From Mycolicibacterium rhodesiae NBB3 (GTDB taxonomy: Bacteria; Actinomycetota; Actinomycetes; Mycobacteriales; Mycobacteriaceae): DNA of 64,000 nucleotides. Of the stretch, positions 52,196 through 60,798 are shown in pieces. A model generated the notes under the pieces. It saw only the letters and a program-made list of their open reading frames with translations, searched no databases and was not told the origin of the DNA. Each line of letters starts with the position of its first letter. The first letter of the stretch is position 1. The stretch covers positions 5,518,001 through 5,582,000 of the forward strand of contig NC_016604.1 in NCBI RefSeq assembly GCF_000230895.2, given 5' to 3'. The position numbers were made by a program, and so were the translations under genes.

Positions 52196-53431
52196 ATGCC
52201 CGACGACACCGAACTGGAAACCGCAACGAATCTCGCCGTTACGCTGGCGTGGGCCGCCGGTGCCATGACCGCCGCGTTACTGCTGGGCGTCTTGCTGACC
52301 TGGGCGCTGGGTCGCATCGGTCGGCGTAGCGCCATGCTCTGCGACGTCGCCGAGCTCACGCGTATGCCGGTGCGGGCCACATTGATGGTCGTCGCTGCGA
52401 CCATCTCGGTGCAACGGACGTCGGACCCGGCCGATTCGTGGCGCAGACTGGTCGATCACTCGCTGCTGATCCTGCTGATCGTGGGCGTGACCTGGCTGCT
52501 CACCAGCCTGGTTCGAGTCGCCGAGCGGCGCATGATCGCCCGCTTCGGGGGTGGCGGCGAGGAAATCTCTGATGCGGATCGCCGCTGGCGGCGGGTCCGG
52601 ACACAGGTCACCGTCCTGCGCCGGCTCGCGATCGCCGTCGTCGTGATCTTCGGCGGTGCCGCGATCCTGATGACCTTCCCGGCGTTCTCCGACATCGGAA
52701 CGACGGTGTTCGCCTCGGCCGGAGTGCTCTCTGTGGTCGCCGGCCTGGCCGCGCAGACCTCGCTCGGCGCGGTGTTCGCGGGTATGCAGATCGCGTTCTC
52801 CGGCGCCATCCGCGTCGGCGACGTGGTGCAACTCGAAAACGGCCAGTGGTGGGGCCGCGTCGAGGAGATCACGCTGAGCTACGTCGTGGTCCGACTCTGG
52901 GACGAGCGTCGACTCGTGCTCCCGTCCACCTATTTCACGACGGAGCCGTTCGAGAACTGGACCCGCAGCGACACCGAGATCATGGGCAGCGTCGAGTTCG
53001 ACGTCGACTTCTCCGTCCCGTTCCACGACATGCGCGCGGAGTTGGACCGACTGCTGGTCAACAGTGAATTGTGGGACGGCCGCAAGGGCGTCCTACAGGT
53101 GACCGATGCCGTCGGCGGTGTGGTCCGGGTCCGGATCGTGGTCAGTGCCCCCAATGCCGGAGCACTGTTCGACCTGCGGTGTGCGGTCCGTGAGGGCATG
53201 GTCAATTGGGTCAACAGCAGGCGTGTGCTCCCGATCCAGCGACTGGAGAACGCCGACTTCACGCCCGAATCGACTGCGCCCAGTGCGCCGAGCAGGACGA
53301 CCGACGAAACTCCGCGGGCCGCCGAGGGCATGTTCTCCGGCAGCCCTGAGGCCGAGAAGCGCGCGCGGGCGTTCGACGAGCACGCCGACTATGAGGACGA
53401 CTACGTCAGCTCGTCCAACGGGAGCCGCTGA
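52196..53431 (+). CDS. MscS-family mechanosensitive ion channel
   Basis: This 411-residue channel would open under membrane tension to release solutes during osmotic downshock. Helices occur at about residues 15-40, 83-105, 143-165 and in the pore-lining segment GVLSVVAGLAAQTSLGAVFAGM. The beta domain IRVGDVVQLENGQWWGRVEEITL and PSTYFTTEPFENWTR are MscS hallmarks. The C-terminus is a polar tail. The start ATG is preceded by a purine-poor region, so its exact position is less sure. Confidence 0.9.
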   Translation: MPDDTELETATNLAVTLAWAAGAMTAALLLGVLLTWALGRIGRRSAMLCDVAELTRMPVRATLMVVAATISVQRTSDPADSWRRLVDHSLLILLIVGVTWLLTSLVRVAERRMIARFGGGGEEISDADRRWRRVRTQVTVLRRLAIAVVVIFGGAAILMTFPAFSDIGTTVFASAGVLSVVAGLAAQTSLGAVFAGMQIAFSGAIRVGDVVQLENGQWWGRVEEITLSYVVVRLWDERRLVLPSTYFTTEPFENWTRSDTEIMGSVEFDVDFSVPFHDMRAELDRLLVNSELWDGRKGVLQVTDAVGGVVRVRIVVSAPNAGALFDLRCAVREGMVNWVNSRRVLPIQRLENADFTPESTAPSAPSRTTDETPRAAEGMFSGSPEAEKRARAFDEHADYEDDYVSSSNGSR

Positions 53432-53436
53432 CCGCG

Positions 53437-54192
53437 CTACTCCTCGTCGAGTTTCGCGGCGACGTCGTCCGGGATGTCCATGTTGGTGAAGACGTCCTGG
53501 ACGTCGTCGCTGTCTTCGAGCGCATCGACCAGCTTGAGCACCTTGCGTGCGCCCTCGAGGTCGACCGGCACCGACACCGAGGGCTGAAAGCTCGCCTCCG
53601 CCGACTCGTAGTCGATGCCGGCATCCTGCAGCGCGGTGCGGACCGCCACGAGATCGGTCGGTTCGCAGATAATCTCGAAACTGTCGTCGAGATCGTTGAT
53701 CTCCTCGGCGCCCGCTTCGAGGACAGCGGTCAGGACGTCGTCCTCGGTCAGCCCGTTCTTCTCCAAAGTGACCAGCCCCTTGCGCGAGAAGAGGTAGGCC
53801 ACCGAACCAGGATCGGCCATGTTGCCGCCGTTGCGGGTCATCGCGACGCGCACCTCGCCGGCAGCGCGGTTGCGGTTGTCGGTGAGGCACTCGATCAGCA
53901 CTGCCACGCCGTTGGGCCCGTAGCCCTCATAGGTGATGTTCTGGTAGTCGGCACCGCCGGCTTCTTCACCGGCGCCGCGTTTGCGGGCGCGCTCGATGTT
54001 GTCGTTGGGTACCGACGACTTCTTCGCCTTCTGGATCGCGTCGTAGAGCGTCGGATTGCCGGCGGGGTCGCCGCCGCCGACCCGCGCGGCCACCTCGACG
54101 TTCTTGATCAGCTTCGCGAAGTTCTTGCCGCGGCGTGCGTCGATGACGGCCTTTTTGTGCTTTGTGGTCGCCCACTTGGAATGGCCGCTCAT
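53437..54192 (-). CDS. YebC/PmpR family protein
   Basis: This 251-residue member of the YebC/TACO1 family opens with MSGHSKWATTKHKKAVIDAR and has GKNFAKLIKNVEVAARVGGG, then NPTLYDAIQKAKKSSVPNDN, and YEGYGPNGVAVLIECLTDNRN. The acidic C-terminal domain is complete. The family was described as transcription factors, and some members ease translation of proline-rich stretches. SecD and the cyclophilins in this window are rich in proline, but any link is speculative. Its stop is 5 nt from the convergent channel gene. Confidence 0.95.
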   Translation of the reverse strand: MSGHSKWATTKHKKAVIDARRGKNFAKLIKNVEVAARVGGGDPAGNPTLYDAIQKAKKSSVPNDNIERARKRGAGEEAGGADYQNITYEGYGPNGVAVLIECLTDNRNRAAGEVRVAMTRNGGNMADPGSVAYLFSRKGLVTLEKNGLTEDDVLTAVLEAGAEEINDLDDSFEIICEPTDLVAVRTALQDAGIDYESAEASFQPSVSVPVDLEGARKVLKLVDALEDSDDVQDVFTNMDIPDDVAAKLDEE

Positions 54193-54262
54193 ACGTGTCC
54201 TACTCGCTTCCTCAAGTCGTGCTCAACATCGCAGGAGACGAGTCTACGTGGACATATGTGCC

Positions 54263-54697
54263 CTACCGAACCGCGTCGGGCGGCGTCAGCGCGACGATGC
54301 GGTATCCGATGCCGGCGGGCCAGCCGAGGTGACCCCCGAGGTGCAGCTGTATCCACGTCGGTGCACCGGAAGGATCATCGGTGAACGTCGCGACGGCGTC
54401 GACGATCGCACTCACCTCGCCCGCGGCCTGAAGCACCACAGAAACGGTCAGCGTCGAGTCGCCGAGCGCGGCCCTGTCATAGGCCAGGCTGTTGGGCAGG
54501 AAGAACGACGTCGAGAAGTTCGGCGTGCGTATACCGCGCGGCGCGGTCGGGGGTCTGCGCAGCGTCAGGCCGGACACCTGCGGCTTCCCGTCGAACCATG
54601 CGGTGCCGACGTACTCGGTGCGTCGCGCCTCGCCGCCGCCGGGCAGGCGTACGAGAGTGTCGATGCAGGGTTGCGGCTCCACTTCCACCATCGTCAT
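54263..54697 (-). CDS. Hypothetical protein
   Basis: This 144-residue soluble protein has no recognised family. It is mostly beta-strand-like, with TLVRLPGGGEARRTEYVGTA, PNFSTSFFLPNSLAYDRAAL and a C-terminal THLGGHLGWPAGIGYRIVAL-type ending. The start overlaps the stop of the upstream TetR gene (ATGA), so it is co-translated with that regulator. It may act in the same pathway as the CocE-type hydrolase. Confidence 0.65.
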   Translation of the reverse strand: MTMVEVEPQPCIDTLVRLPGGGEARRTEYVGTAWFDGKPQVSGLTLRRPPTAPRGIRTPNFSTSFFLPNSLAYDRAALGDSTLTVSVVLQAAGEVSAIVDAVATFTDDPSGAPTWIQLHLGGHLGWPAGIGYRIVALTPPDAVR

Positions 54698-55290
54698 GTC
54701 AGGTCCCCCTGGATGTAGTGCTGCAGGTTCGGCGCGATCGCGGCGACCAGTCCGTCATCGGTCATGGACGCGACCGGTTGGATCTTCCAGACGAAACGCA
54801 TCATCGCCAAGCCCATGATCTGCGACGAGATCAGACCGCTGCGCACGAGGCGATCCCGCTCGTCGGCGCCGAGCTGTGAAACCCCCATGAGGCTGCTCTC
54901 GACCACCCTGCGCAGCTTCTCGCGCGTCGTCTCGTCATGGGCAGCGGTCAGTAGAACTGCGCGCAACACCGGGCCGATCTCCTCGTCGGCCCAGGCGCCC
55001 AGCATCAACCGCAATAGGGCCTCGCCCAGTTGCTCGACTGGCGTCGTCCAGGTCTTGGCGACACTCTCCAGCCAGCGCTGCGGCGGATTGGTCGACGCGT
55101 CGAGCAGGGCCTCTTTGGATCCGAAGTAGTGGTAGACGAGTGCCGGATCGACATCAGCCGTGCGTGCAACCGCCCTGATGGTGGTGCCCGCCCAGCCGTG
55201 CTGGGCGAACTCGTCGCGTGCGGCCGCGAGAATGCGCGCGGACAACACGCCTCGCTCGTCGCGGGGTCCCGGCGCGTTGTTCTTCGGCAC
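54694..55290 (-). CDS. TetR family regulator, divergent from the CocE hydrolase
   Basis: This 198-residue regulator has the helix-turn-helix RILAAARDEFAQHGWAGTTI, then RAVARTADVDPALVYHYFGSKEALLDAS, at about residues 18-65. GTG at 55290 was chosen because the longer open frame runs through the operator and into the hydrolase gene. A 44-bp palindromic region lies between it and the hydrolase. It probably represses both genes. The C-terminal domain matches the TetR_C group common in actinobacterial regulators of hydrolases and transporters. Confidence 0.87.
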   Translation of the reverse strand: MPKNNAPGPRDERGVLSARILAAARDEFAQHGWAGTTIRAVARTADVDPALVYHYFGSKEALLDASTNPPQRWLESVAKTWTTPVEQLGEALLRLMLGAWADEEIGPVLRAVLLTAAHDETTREKLRRVVESSLMGVSQLGADERDRLVRSGLISSQIMGLAMMRFVWKIQPVASMTDDGLVAAIAPNLQHYIQGDLT

Positions 55291-55308
55291 AAGAAACAGC
55301 GTAACAAA

Positions 55309-55352
55309 AGTTTCACGTTGCGTTGAAACTAGTTTCAACGTAGCGTGAAACT
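55309..55352. promoter_or_regulatory. 44-bp palindromic operator region, TetR/CocE
   Basis: The core CGTTGAAACT/AGTTTCAACG (55321-55340) is a perfect 20-bp palindrome. It is flanked on each side by AGTTTCACG and CGTGAAACT, so the symmetry extends over 44 bp with only a few mismatches. There are four TTTCA/TGAAA half-sites, enough for two repressor dimers. The region ends one base before the preferred hydrolase ATG. Confidence 0.82.
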
Positions 55353-55353
55353 C

Positions 55354-57081
55354 ATGAAAGCCGAGCGCACTCTCAACGGCCCGCAGACCACAGGCCGCGA
55401 CTACCGGAACCTCAGCCGGCCACGGTTCTCGATCCGCAGCGACGACAACATCCACGTGCCGATGCGCGACGGCGTCTCCCTGCTTGCCGACGTGCACCGA
55501 CCCGACGCGGACGGCAGATACCCCGCGCTGATCGCCGCGTCGCCGTATCCGAGGCAGATGCAGGACTTCGGCGCTCCGGCCGGGTTCATCGAGGCGGGCG
55601 CCACCGATTTCTGGGTGACGCGCGGATACGTCCATGTGATCGCCAACGTCCGGGGCACAAGCGGCTCAGAGGGCACGTTCGCGTTCTTCGACCCGCAGGA
55701 GCGCGAGGACATGTACGACCTCGTCGAGTGGGCTGCCGCTCAGCCGTGGTGCGACGGCAACGTCGGAATGATCGGCATCAGCTACTTCGCGATGACCCAG
55801 CTCGAAGCGGCGGTCGAGAAGCCACCGCATCTGAAGGCGATCTTTCCCGTGGCGGTGACCGCCGATCTCTACGACGCCGCGACACACCACGGGCTGGCCA
55901 GTACGTCGTTCATCACACCGTTCCTGTCGATGATGGGCCTGACGTCGGATCGCAGCGACGAGTTCTGGCGCCACAACCCCTTCATCGTGACGGCCCGCAA
56001 GATCCTCAACGCGCCGCCGGTACATCGCAGGTTCGCGACCATGAACGGCGAGGCGGCGGTCACGATGATGCATGGGCTACTGCGACTGCCGCACAATCCG
56101 CATCCCTGGGATGACCTGTGGTTCGACACCGTCGTCAAGCATCCGATGCGCGACGACTGGTGGGAGGCGCGAAACCTGTTGCCTCTCCTCAAGAACATCG
56201 ACATACCCGTGTACCTGGGCTGCGACTGGGAGAACGTGCCACTGCACCTACCGTCGACCTTCACGGCGTGGGAAGCGCTGGCGGACAACCCGAATGTCCG
56301 CATGGCGCTGCTGGGCCGGTTCGGCCTCACCTGGCCCTGGGAAAGCCTTCATCACGAGGCGCTGGCATGGTATGACCACTGGCTCAAGGGTTTCGACACC
56401 GGCATCATGGACGGTCCGCCGATACGGTACGTGCTGCCCGGGGCCGACGGTTGGCACACCGCTGACGAATGGCCACCCGCGGCAACCACTCTCAGCACAT
56501 TCGCGTTGCGCGCCGACGGCACTCTCGGCGCCGATGAGGGCTCACCGGGAAGCCGCGAATATCTCACGCTGGGTGGCGGCCTCAACCGCGCAAAGCCCAG
56601 CCCCATCGACCCACCGTCGCTGCTCTCGTGGACCACTGCGCCGCTGACCGAGAGCATCGACATGGTCGGCGACATCGAGCTGCGCCTCGTCGCCTCGGCT
56701 ACGGCACCCGACACGGCGTGGATGGCGACACTCGAGCACATCGCCGCCGATGGCACCGCCACCGAGGTGACCGCAGGTTGGTTGAGAGCGAGCCTGCGCG
56801 AGGTCGACGAGACCGTGAGCCGGATCGGAGCACCCGTACTGCCGTGCCGCAGGTTCGCGGCCGTGCCCGTCGGCGAAGACGTCGAGTATCGAATCCCACT
56901 GGTCCCCAATGCGCGGCGCTTCGCCGTCGGCGATCGCATTCGGCTCACCCTCACGAGCGACGACCAGGATCCCAGGACACCCGCGATCATGAACTTCCGA
57001 CACGCAAGTGTCGACAGCAGCAGCCTGAACACGGTGCGGTCGTCGTCTCGGCTGTTGCTACCGGTTCAGCCCCTGACGTGA
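55354..57081 (+). CDS. CocE/NonD family hydrolase (X-Pro peptidase S15 type)
   Basis: This 575-residue serine hydrolase is of the cocaine esterase type. It opens with DDNIHVPMRDGVSLLADVHRP and has YVHVIANVRGTSGSEGTF, and the nucleophile elbow MIGISYFAMTQ with serine 143. A helical cap and a C-terminal jelly-roll domain (GDIELRLVASATAPDTAWMA) follow. A GTG three codons upstream lies inside the palindrome and is a possible leaderless start. The substrate is an ester or amide of unknown identity. Control by the divergent TetR protein is likely. Confidence 0.88.
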   Translation: MKAERTLNGPQTTGRDYRNLSRPRFSIRSDDNIHVPMRDGVSLLADVHRPDADGRYPALIAASPYPRQMQDFGAPAGFIEAGATDFWVTRGYVHVIANVRGTSGSEGTFAFFDPQEREDMYDLVEWAAAQPWCDGNVGMIGISYFAMTQLEAAVEKPPHLKAIFPVAVTADLYDAATHHGLASTSFITPFLSMMGLTSDRSDEFWRHNPFIVTARKILNAPPVHRRFATMNGEAAVTMMHGLLRLPHNPHPWDDLWFDTVVKHPMRDDWWEARNLLPLLKNIDIPVYLGCDWENVPLHLPSTFTAWEALADNPNVRMALLGRFGLTWPWESLHHEALAWYDHWLKGFDTGIMDGPPIRYVLPGADGWHTADEWPPAATTLSTFALRADGTLGADEGSPGSREYLTLGGGLNRAKPSPIDPPSLLSWTTAPLTESIDMVGDIELRLVASATAPDTAWMATLEHIAADGTATEVTAGWLRASLREVDETVSRIGAPVLPCRRFAAVPVGEDVEYRIPLVPNARRFAVGDRIRLTLTSDDQDPRTPAIMNFRHASVDSSSLNTVRSSSRLLLPVQPLT

Positions 57082-57105
57082 AGTCGAACACACGTCTATC
57101 GCGCT

Positions 57106-57127
57106 GATCTTACTCCGGAGTAAGATC
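57106..57127. promoter_or_regulatory. Perfect 22-bp palindrome upstream of an acyl-CoA dehydrogenase
   Basis: GATCTTACTCC/GGAGTAAGATC is perfectly self-complementary and ends 5 bp before the acyl-CoA dehydrogenase ATG. Bound protein would block transcription or ribosome access. No regulator gene adjoins it, so the cognate repressor is encoded elsewhere. The right arm (GGAGTAAG) may double as the ribosome binding site. Confidence 0.75.
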
Positions 57128-57132
57128 GAAGC

Positions 57133-58344
57133 ATGTCGTTCGACCTCGAACTTTCGCCTGACCTCATCCACATCCGGGACTGGGTCCACGAATTCGCCGC
57201 GGACGTGATCCGGCCGGCCGCTGCCGAATGGGACGAGCGCGAAGAGACGCCCTGGCCGATCATCCAGGAGGCCGCCAAGGTCGGCGTCTACTCCATGGAG
57301 TTCTTCGCCGAGCAGGCGGGCGAACCGTCCGGCCTGGGCATGCTCGTCGCGTTCGAAGAGATGTTCTGGGGCGACGCGGGTATCGCGTTGTCAATCCTAG
57401 GAACGGGCCTTGCCGCAGCATCGTTGGCGGGCGGCGGGACACCCGAGCAGATGGCCGAGTGGCTGCCGCAGATGTTCGGCACCGTCGACGACCCGAAGGT
57501 CGCGTCGTTCTGTTCGTCCGAACCGGGAGCGGGCTCGGACGTCGGCGCCATTCTCACGCGTGCGCGGTATGACGAGGCCACCGACGAATGGGTGCTCAAC
57601 GGAACGAAAACGTGGGCGACCAACGGCGGCATCGCGGAGGTGCACATCGTCGTCGCATCGGTCTATCCGGAGTTGGGCAGCCGCGGTCAGGCGTCGTTCA
57701 TCATCCCGCCGAACACACCGGGATTCCGGCAGGGCCAGAAGTTCCTCAAGCACGGCATCAGGGCCTCGCACACCGCCGAGGTGGTGCTGGAGGACGTCCG
57801 CATCCCGGGCCGCCTGATCGTCGGCGGCAGAGAGAAGTTCGAGGAGCGGATCGCGCGGGTCCGCGAGGGCAAGAGTTCGAAAGGCCAGGCCGCGATGGCC
57901 ACCTTCGAGCGCACCCGTCCCACGGTCGGCGCGATGGCGGTCGGTGTCGCGCGGGCGGCCTACGAATACGCGTTGGACTACGCGTTGCAACGTGAGCAGT
58001 TCGGGCGCAAGATCGGCGAATTCCAGGCCATCGCATTCAAACTGGCGGACATGAAGGCCAGGGTGGATGCCGCGCGGTTGCTCGTTTGGCGCGCCGGCTG
58101 GATGGCCCGCAACGGCAAGGCATTCGACAACGCCGAGGGGTCGATGGCCAAGTTGGTAGCCAGCGAAACCGCCGTCTACGTCACCGACGAGGCAATTCAG
58201 ATCCTCGGCGGCAACGGTTATACGCGGGAATACCCGGTCGAACGGATGCACCGCGACGCCAAGATCTTCACGATCTTCGAGGGCACCAGCGAGATTCAGC
58301 GCCTGGTCATCGGCCGCGCTGTGACGGGTCTGCCCATCCGCTGA
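57133..58344 (+). CDS. Acyl-CoA dehydrogenase (FadE-like)
   Basis: This 403-residue homotetramer-type acyl-CoA dehydrogenase has FCSSEPGAGSDVGAI and EWVLNGTKTWATNGG in the FAD region. The C-terminal ILGGNGYTREYPVERMHRDA is followed by FEGTSEIQ, which holds the catalytic base (glutamate 383). All expected active-site elements are present, unlike many mycobacterial paired subunits. The perfect palindrome just upstream implies tight repression. It is transcribed in the same direction as the CocE hydrolase but seems to have its own control. Confidence 0.93.
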   Translation: MSFDLELSPDLIHIRDWVHEFAADVIRPAAAEWDEREETPWPIIQEAAKVGVYSMEFFAEQAGEPSGLGMLVAFEEMFWGDAGIALSILGTGLAAASLAGGGTPEQMAEWLPQMFGTVDDPKVASFCSSEPGAGSDVGAILTRARYDEATDEWVLNGTKTWATNGGIAEVHIVVASVYPELGSRGQASFIIPPNTPGFRQGQKFLKHGIRASHTAEVVLEDVRIPGRLIVGGREKFEERIARVREGKSSKGQAAMATFERTRPTVGAMAVGVARAAYEYALDYALQREQFGRKIGEFQAIAFKLADMKARVDAARLLVWRAGWMARNGKAFDNAEGSMAKLVASETAVYVTDEAIQILGGNGYTREYPVERMHRDAKIFTIFEGTSEIQRLVIGRAVTGLPIR

Positions 58345-58348
58345 TTGC

Positions 58349-58397
58349 GATTTCGGCGCGCATACAGTCGCTGCGCGATCGTACGCGCACCGAAATC
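58349..58397. terminator. Bidirectional hairpin between fadE and pdxT
   Basis: GATTTCGG and CCGAAATC, each extended by GCGC after a mismatch, form an imperfect 12-bp stem in the 55-nt gap between the two convergent stop codons. There is no clear U-tract. It probably ends transcription in both directions. Confidence 0.55.
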
Positions 58398-58399
58398 CC

Positions 58400-58984
58400 T
58401 CAGAGCAGGTCGACGAACAGTTTGTGGATGCGACGATCGCCCGTCATCTCCGGATGAAACGACGTCGCGAGCATCTTGCCCTGACGCACCGCGACGATGT
58501 GGCCGGCAGCCTCGCCCAGCACTTCGACGTCCGGGCCGACGCGCTCGACCCACGGCGCCCGGATGAACACAGCGTGCACGGGAGTGTCGAGACCGGTGAA
58601 GTCGATATCGTCCTCGAACGAGTCCACCTGACGGCCAAAGGCGTTGCGCCGCACCGTCATATCGATCCCCTTGAGGGGCGTGGCGTCGCGCCCGGCGGTG
58701 CCTGCGTCCAGGATCTCGGAGGCCAGCAGGATCATTCCGGCACACGACCCGTAGGCAGGCATGCCGTCCGCCAACCTCGCCCGCAACGGTTCGAGCAACT
58801 CGAGTTCCCGCAGCAGATGGCTCATCGTGGTCGACTCGCCACCCGGGATCACCAGCGCGTCAACGGCTTCCAGTTCGCGTAACCGCCGGACGGTGGACGC
58901 CTCGGCACCCGCCTCGCGCAATGCGGCGAGGTGTTCGCGAGTGTCACCCTGAAGCGCCAGCACACCGACGTGCGGGGCGCTCAC
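58400..58984 (-). CDS. pdxT: Pyridoxal 5'-phosphate synthase glutaminase subunit PdxT
   Basis: This 194-residue class I glutamine amidotransferase releases ammonia from glutamine for PdxS. It has GVLALQGDTREHLAAL, VIPGGESTTM, the nucleophile cysteine in YGSCAGMILLA, and the histidine-glutamate pair in SFHPE. The GTG start overlaps the tesB stop (GTGA). It forms one unit with tesB and pdxS for vitamin B6 synthesis. Confidence 0.95.
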   Translation of the reverse strand: MSAPHVGVLALQGDTREHLAALREAGAEASTVRRLRELEAVDALVIPGGESTTMSHLLRELELLEPLRARLADGMPAYGSCAGMILLASEILDAGTAGRDATPLKGIDMTVRRNAFGRQVDSFEDDIDFTGLDTPVHAVFIRAPWVERVGPDVEVLGEAAGHIVAVRQGKMLATSFHPEMTGDRRIHKLFVDLL

Positions 58985-59817
58985 GGCGTGAAGTCGCGCT
59001 TGTAGCGGGTGAGACCCTCCTGCATCACCGCCGCCACCATCTCACCGTCGGAGTTGAAGATCTTGCCCTGACACAGTGAGCGGCCGCCTGACGCGGACGG
59101 CGACGACTGGTCGTACAGCAGCCATTCGTCGGCCCGGAACTGCCGCATGAACCACATCGCGTGATCGAGCGAGGCGACCTGCAGATGCTGTCGTTCGGCG
59201 GCGTGATGCACCTGGGCCGAACCCAGCAGCGTCAGATCGCTCATGTAGGCCAGCGCGCAGATGTGCAGCACATAATCGTCGGGCAGCGGATCACGGTGCC
59301 GGAACCACACCTGTTGCTGAGAAGCCTTGCCGGGCAGGCGTGTCAGCGCCTCCTGGGGCACGATCCGCACGTCCCACTCGGCGAACTGCTTGAACCCCGC
59401 ATCGTCGAACGCCTTGATGTCCGACAGGCCAGGCAGGTCGTCAGGCGGCGGCGCCGACGGCATCGCGTCCTGATGCTCGATGCCGCTCTGGTCGGTCTGA
59501 AAAGACGCCGACATCGAGAAGATGTTCTCGCCGTGCTGAATGGCGTTGACGCGACGCGTCACAAAGGAGCCGCCGTCGCGCAGCCGCTCGACGATGTACA
59601 CCGTCGGTGCCGTCGCATCGCCCGGCCGCAGGAAGTAACCGTGCAACGAGTGGACCTGATATTCCGGCTCGACGGTCCGCACCGCCGACACCAGCGACTG
59701 ACCGGCCACGTGGCCACCGAAGGTGCGCTGCAGAAATCCGGACTCGGGGCTCCACATGGTGCCGCGATAGATGTTGACCTCGAGCTGCTCGAGATCGAGG
59801 ATCTGTTCGATCGACAT
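58981..59817 (-). CDS. tesB: Acyl-CoA thioesterase II
   Basis: This 278-residue double-hotdog thioesterase hydrolyses acyl-CoA. It opens with LDLEQLEVNIYRGTMW, has the hallmark FGGHVAGQSLVSAVRTV, HSLHGYFLRPGDATAPTVYI and ends with AAVMQEGLTRYKRD. It lies between pdxS (12 nt) and pdxT (overlap), an arrangement conserved in mycobacteria. Its link to vitamin B6 synthesis is not obvious. It is the orthologue of Rv2605c. Confidence 0.93.
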   Translation of the reverse strand: MSIEQILDLEQLEVNIYRGTMWSPESGFLQRTFGGHVAGQSLVSAVRTVEPEYQVHSLHGYFLRPGDATAPTVYIVERLRDGGSFVTRRVNAIQHGENIFSMSASFQTDQSGIEHQDAMPSAPPPDDLPGLSDIKAFDDAGFKQFAEWDVRIVPQEALTRLPGKASQQQVWFRHRDPLPDDYVLHICALAYMSDLTLLGSAQVHHAAERQHLQVASLDHAMWFMRQFRADEWLLYDQSSPSASGGRSLCQGKIFNSDGEMVAAVMQEGLTRYKRDFTP

Positions 59818-59828
59818 ATGTCTGTTGT

Positions 59829-60731
59829 CTACCAGCCGCGTTCGGCGAGCCGGTGCGGGGCCGCGACGTCCTCCACGTTGATCCCGACCATCGCCTCCCC
59901 CAGCCCGCGCGACACTTTCGCCAGCACGTCGGGGTCGTCGTAGAACGTGGTCGCCTTCACGATCGCGGCGGCGCGACCCGCCGGATCGCCCGACTTGAAG
60001 ATGCCTGAACCCACGAACACGCCCTCGGCGCCGAGCTGCATCATCATCGCCGCGTCGGCCGGAGTCGCGATACCGCCCGCGGTGAACAGCGTCACCGGGA
60101 GCTTGCCCGCCTGTGCCACCTCGACGACGAGCTCATAGGGCGCCTGCAATTCCTTTGCCGCAACGAACAACTCGTCCTCGGACAGCGACGTCAGGCGACG
60201 GATCTCGCCGCCGATCTTGCGCATGTGGGTGGTCGCGTTGGACACGTCACCCGTGCCGGCCTCACCCTTGGAACGGATCATCGCCGCGCCCTCGGTGATG
60301 CGGCGCAGAGCCTCGCCGAGATTGGTCGCACCGCACACGAACGGCACTGTGAACTTCCACTTGTCGACGTGGTGGGTGTAGTCCGCGGGAGTGAGCACCT
60401 CAGATTCGTCGATGTAGTCGACGCCGAGGCTCTGCAGGATCTGCGCTTCCACGAAGTGCCCGATGCGCACCTTGGCCATCACGGGGATGGTGACCGCTTC
60501 GATGATGCCCTCGATCAGGTCGGGATCGCTCATCCGTGCGACACCACCCTGCGCGCGGATGTCGGCGGGCACTCGCTCGAGCGCCATGACGGCTACCGCA
60601 CCCGCCCCCTCTGCGATGCGGGCCTGCTCAGGCGTGACGACGTCCATGATGACGCCGCCCTTGAGCATCTCTGCCATGCCGCGCTTGACCCGGGCGGTTC
60701 CGGTCTGGACCCCGTTAGGTGCGGTATCCAC
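59829..60731 (-). CDS. pdxS: Pyridoxal 5'-phosphate synthase subunit PdxS
   Basis: This 300-residue TIM-barrel synthase builds pyridoxal phosphate from ribose 5-phosphate, glyceraldehyde 3-phosphate and PdxT-derived ammonia. It has KGGVIMDVVTPEQARIAEGA, MALERVPADIRAQGGVARM, MAKVRIGHFVEAQIL, and the phosphate-binding GIATPADAAMMMQLGAEGVFVGSGIF. The GTG start lies behind GGAGGAG. It is the first gene of pdxS-tesB-pdxT. Confidence 0.97.
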   Translation of the reverse strand: MDTAPNGVQTGTARVKRGMAEMLKGGVIMDVVTPEQARIAEGAGAVAVMALERVPADIRAQGGVARMSDPDLIEGIIEAVTIPVMAKVRIGHFVEAQILQSLGVDYIDESEVLTPADYTHHVDKWKFTVPFVCGATNLGEALRRITEGAAMIRSKGEAGTGDVSNATTHMRKIGGEIRRLTSLSEDELFVAAKELQAPYELVVEVAQAGKLPVTLFTAGGIATPADAAMMMQLGAEGVFVGSGIFKSGDPAGRAAAIVKATTFYDDPDVLAKVSRGLGEAMVGINVEDVAAPHRLAERGW

Positions 60732-60798
60732 TGCTATCTCCTCCGAATTGCTACTGAATCCAGTCTAAGGGCGGTCGCAAATCCATTGAATCCGCAGA

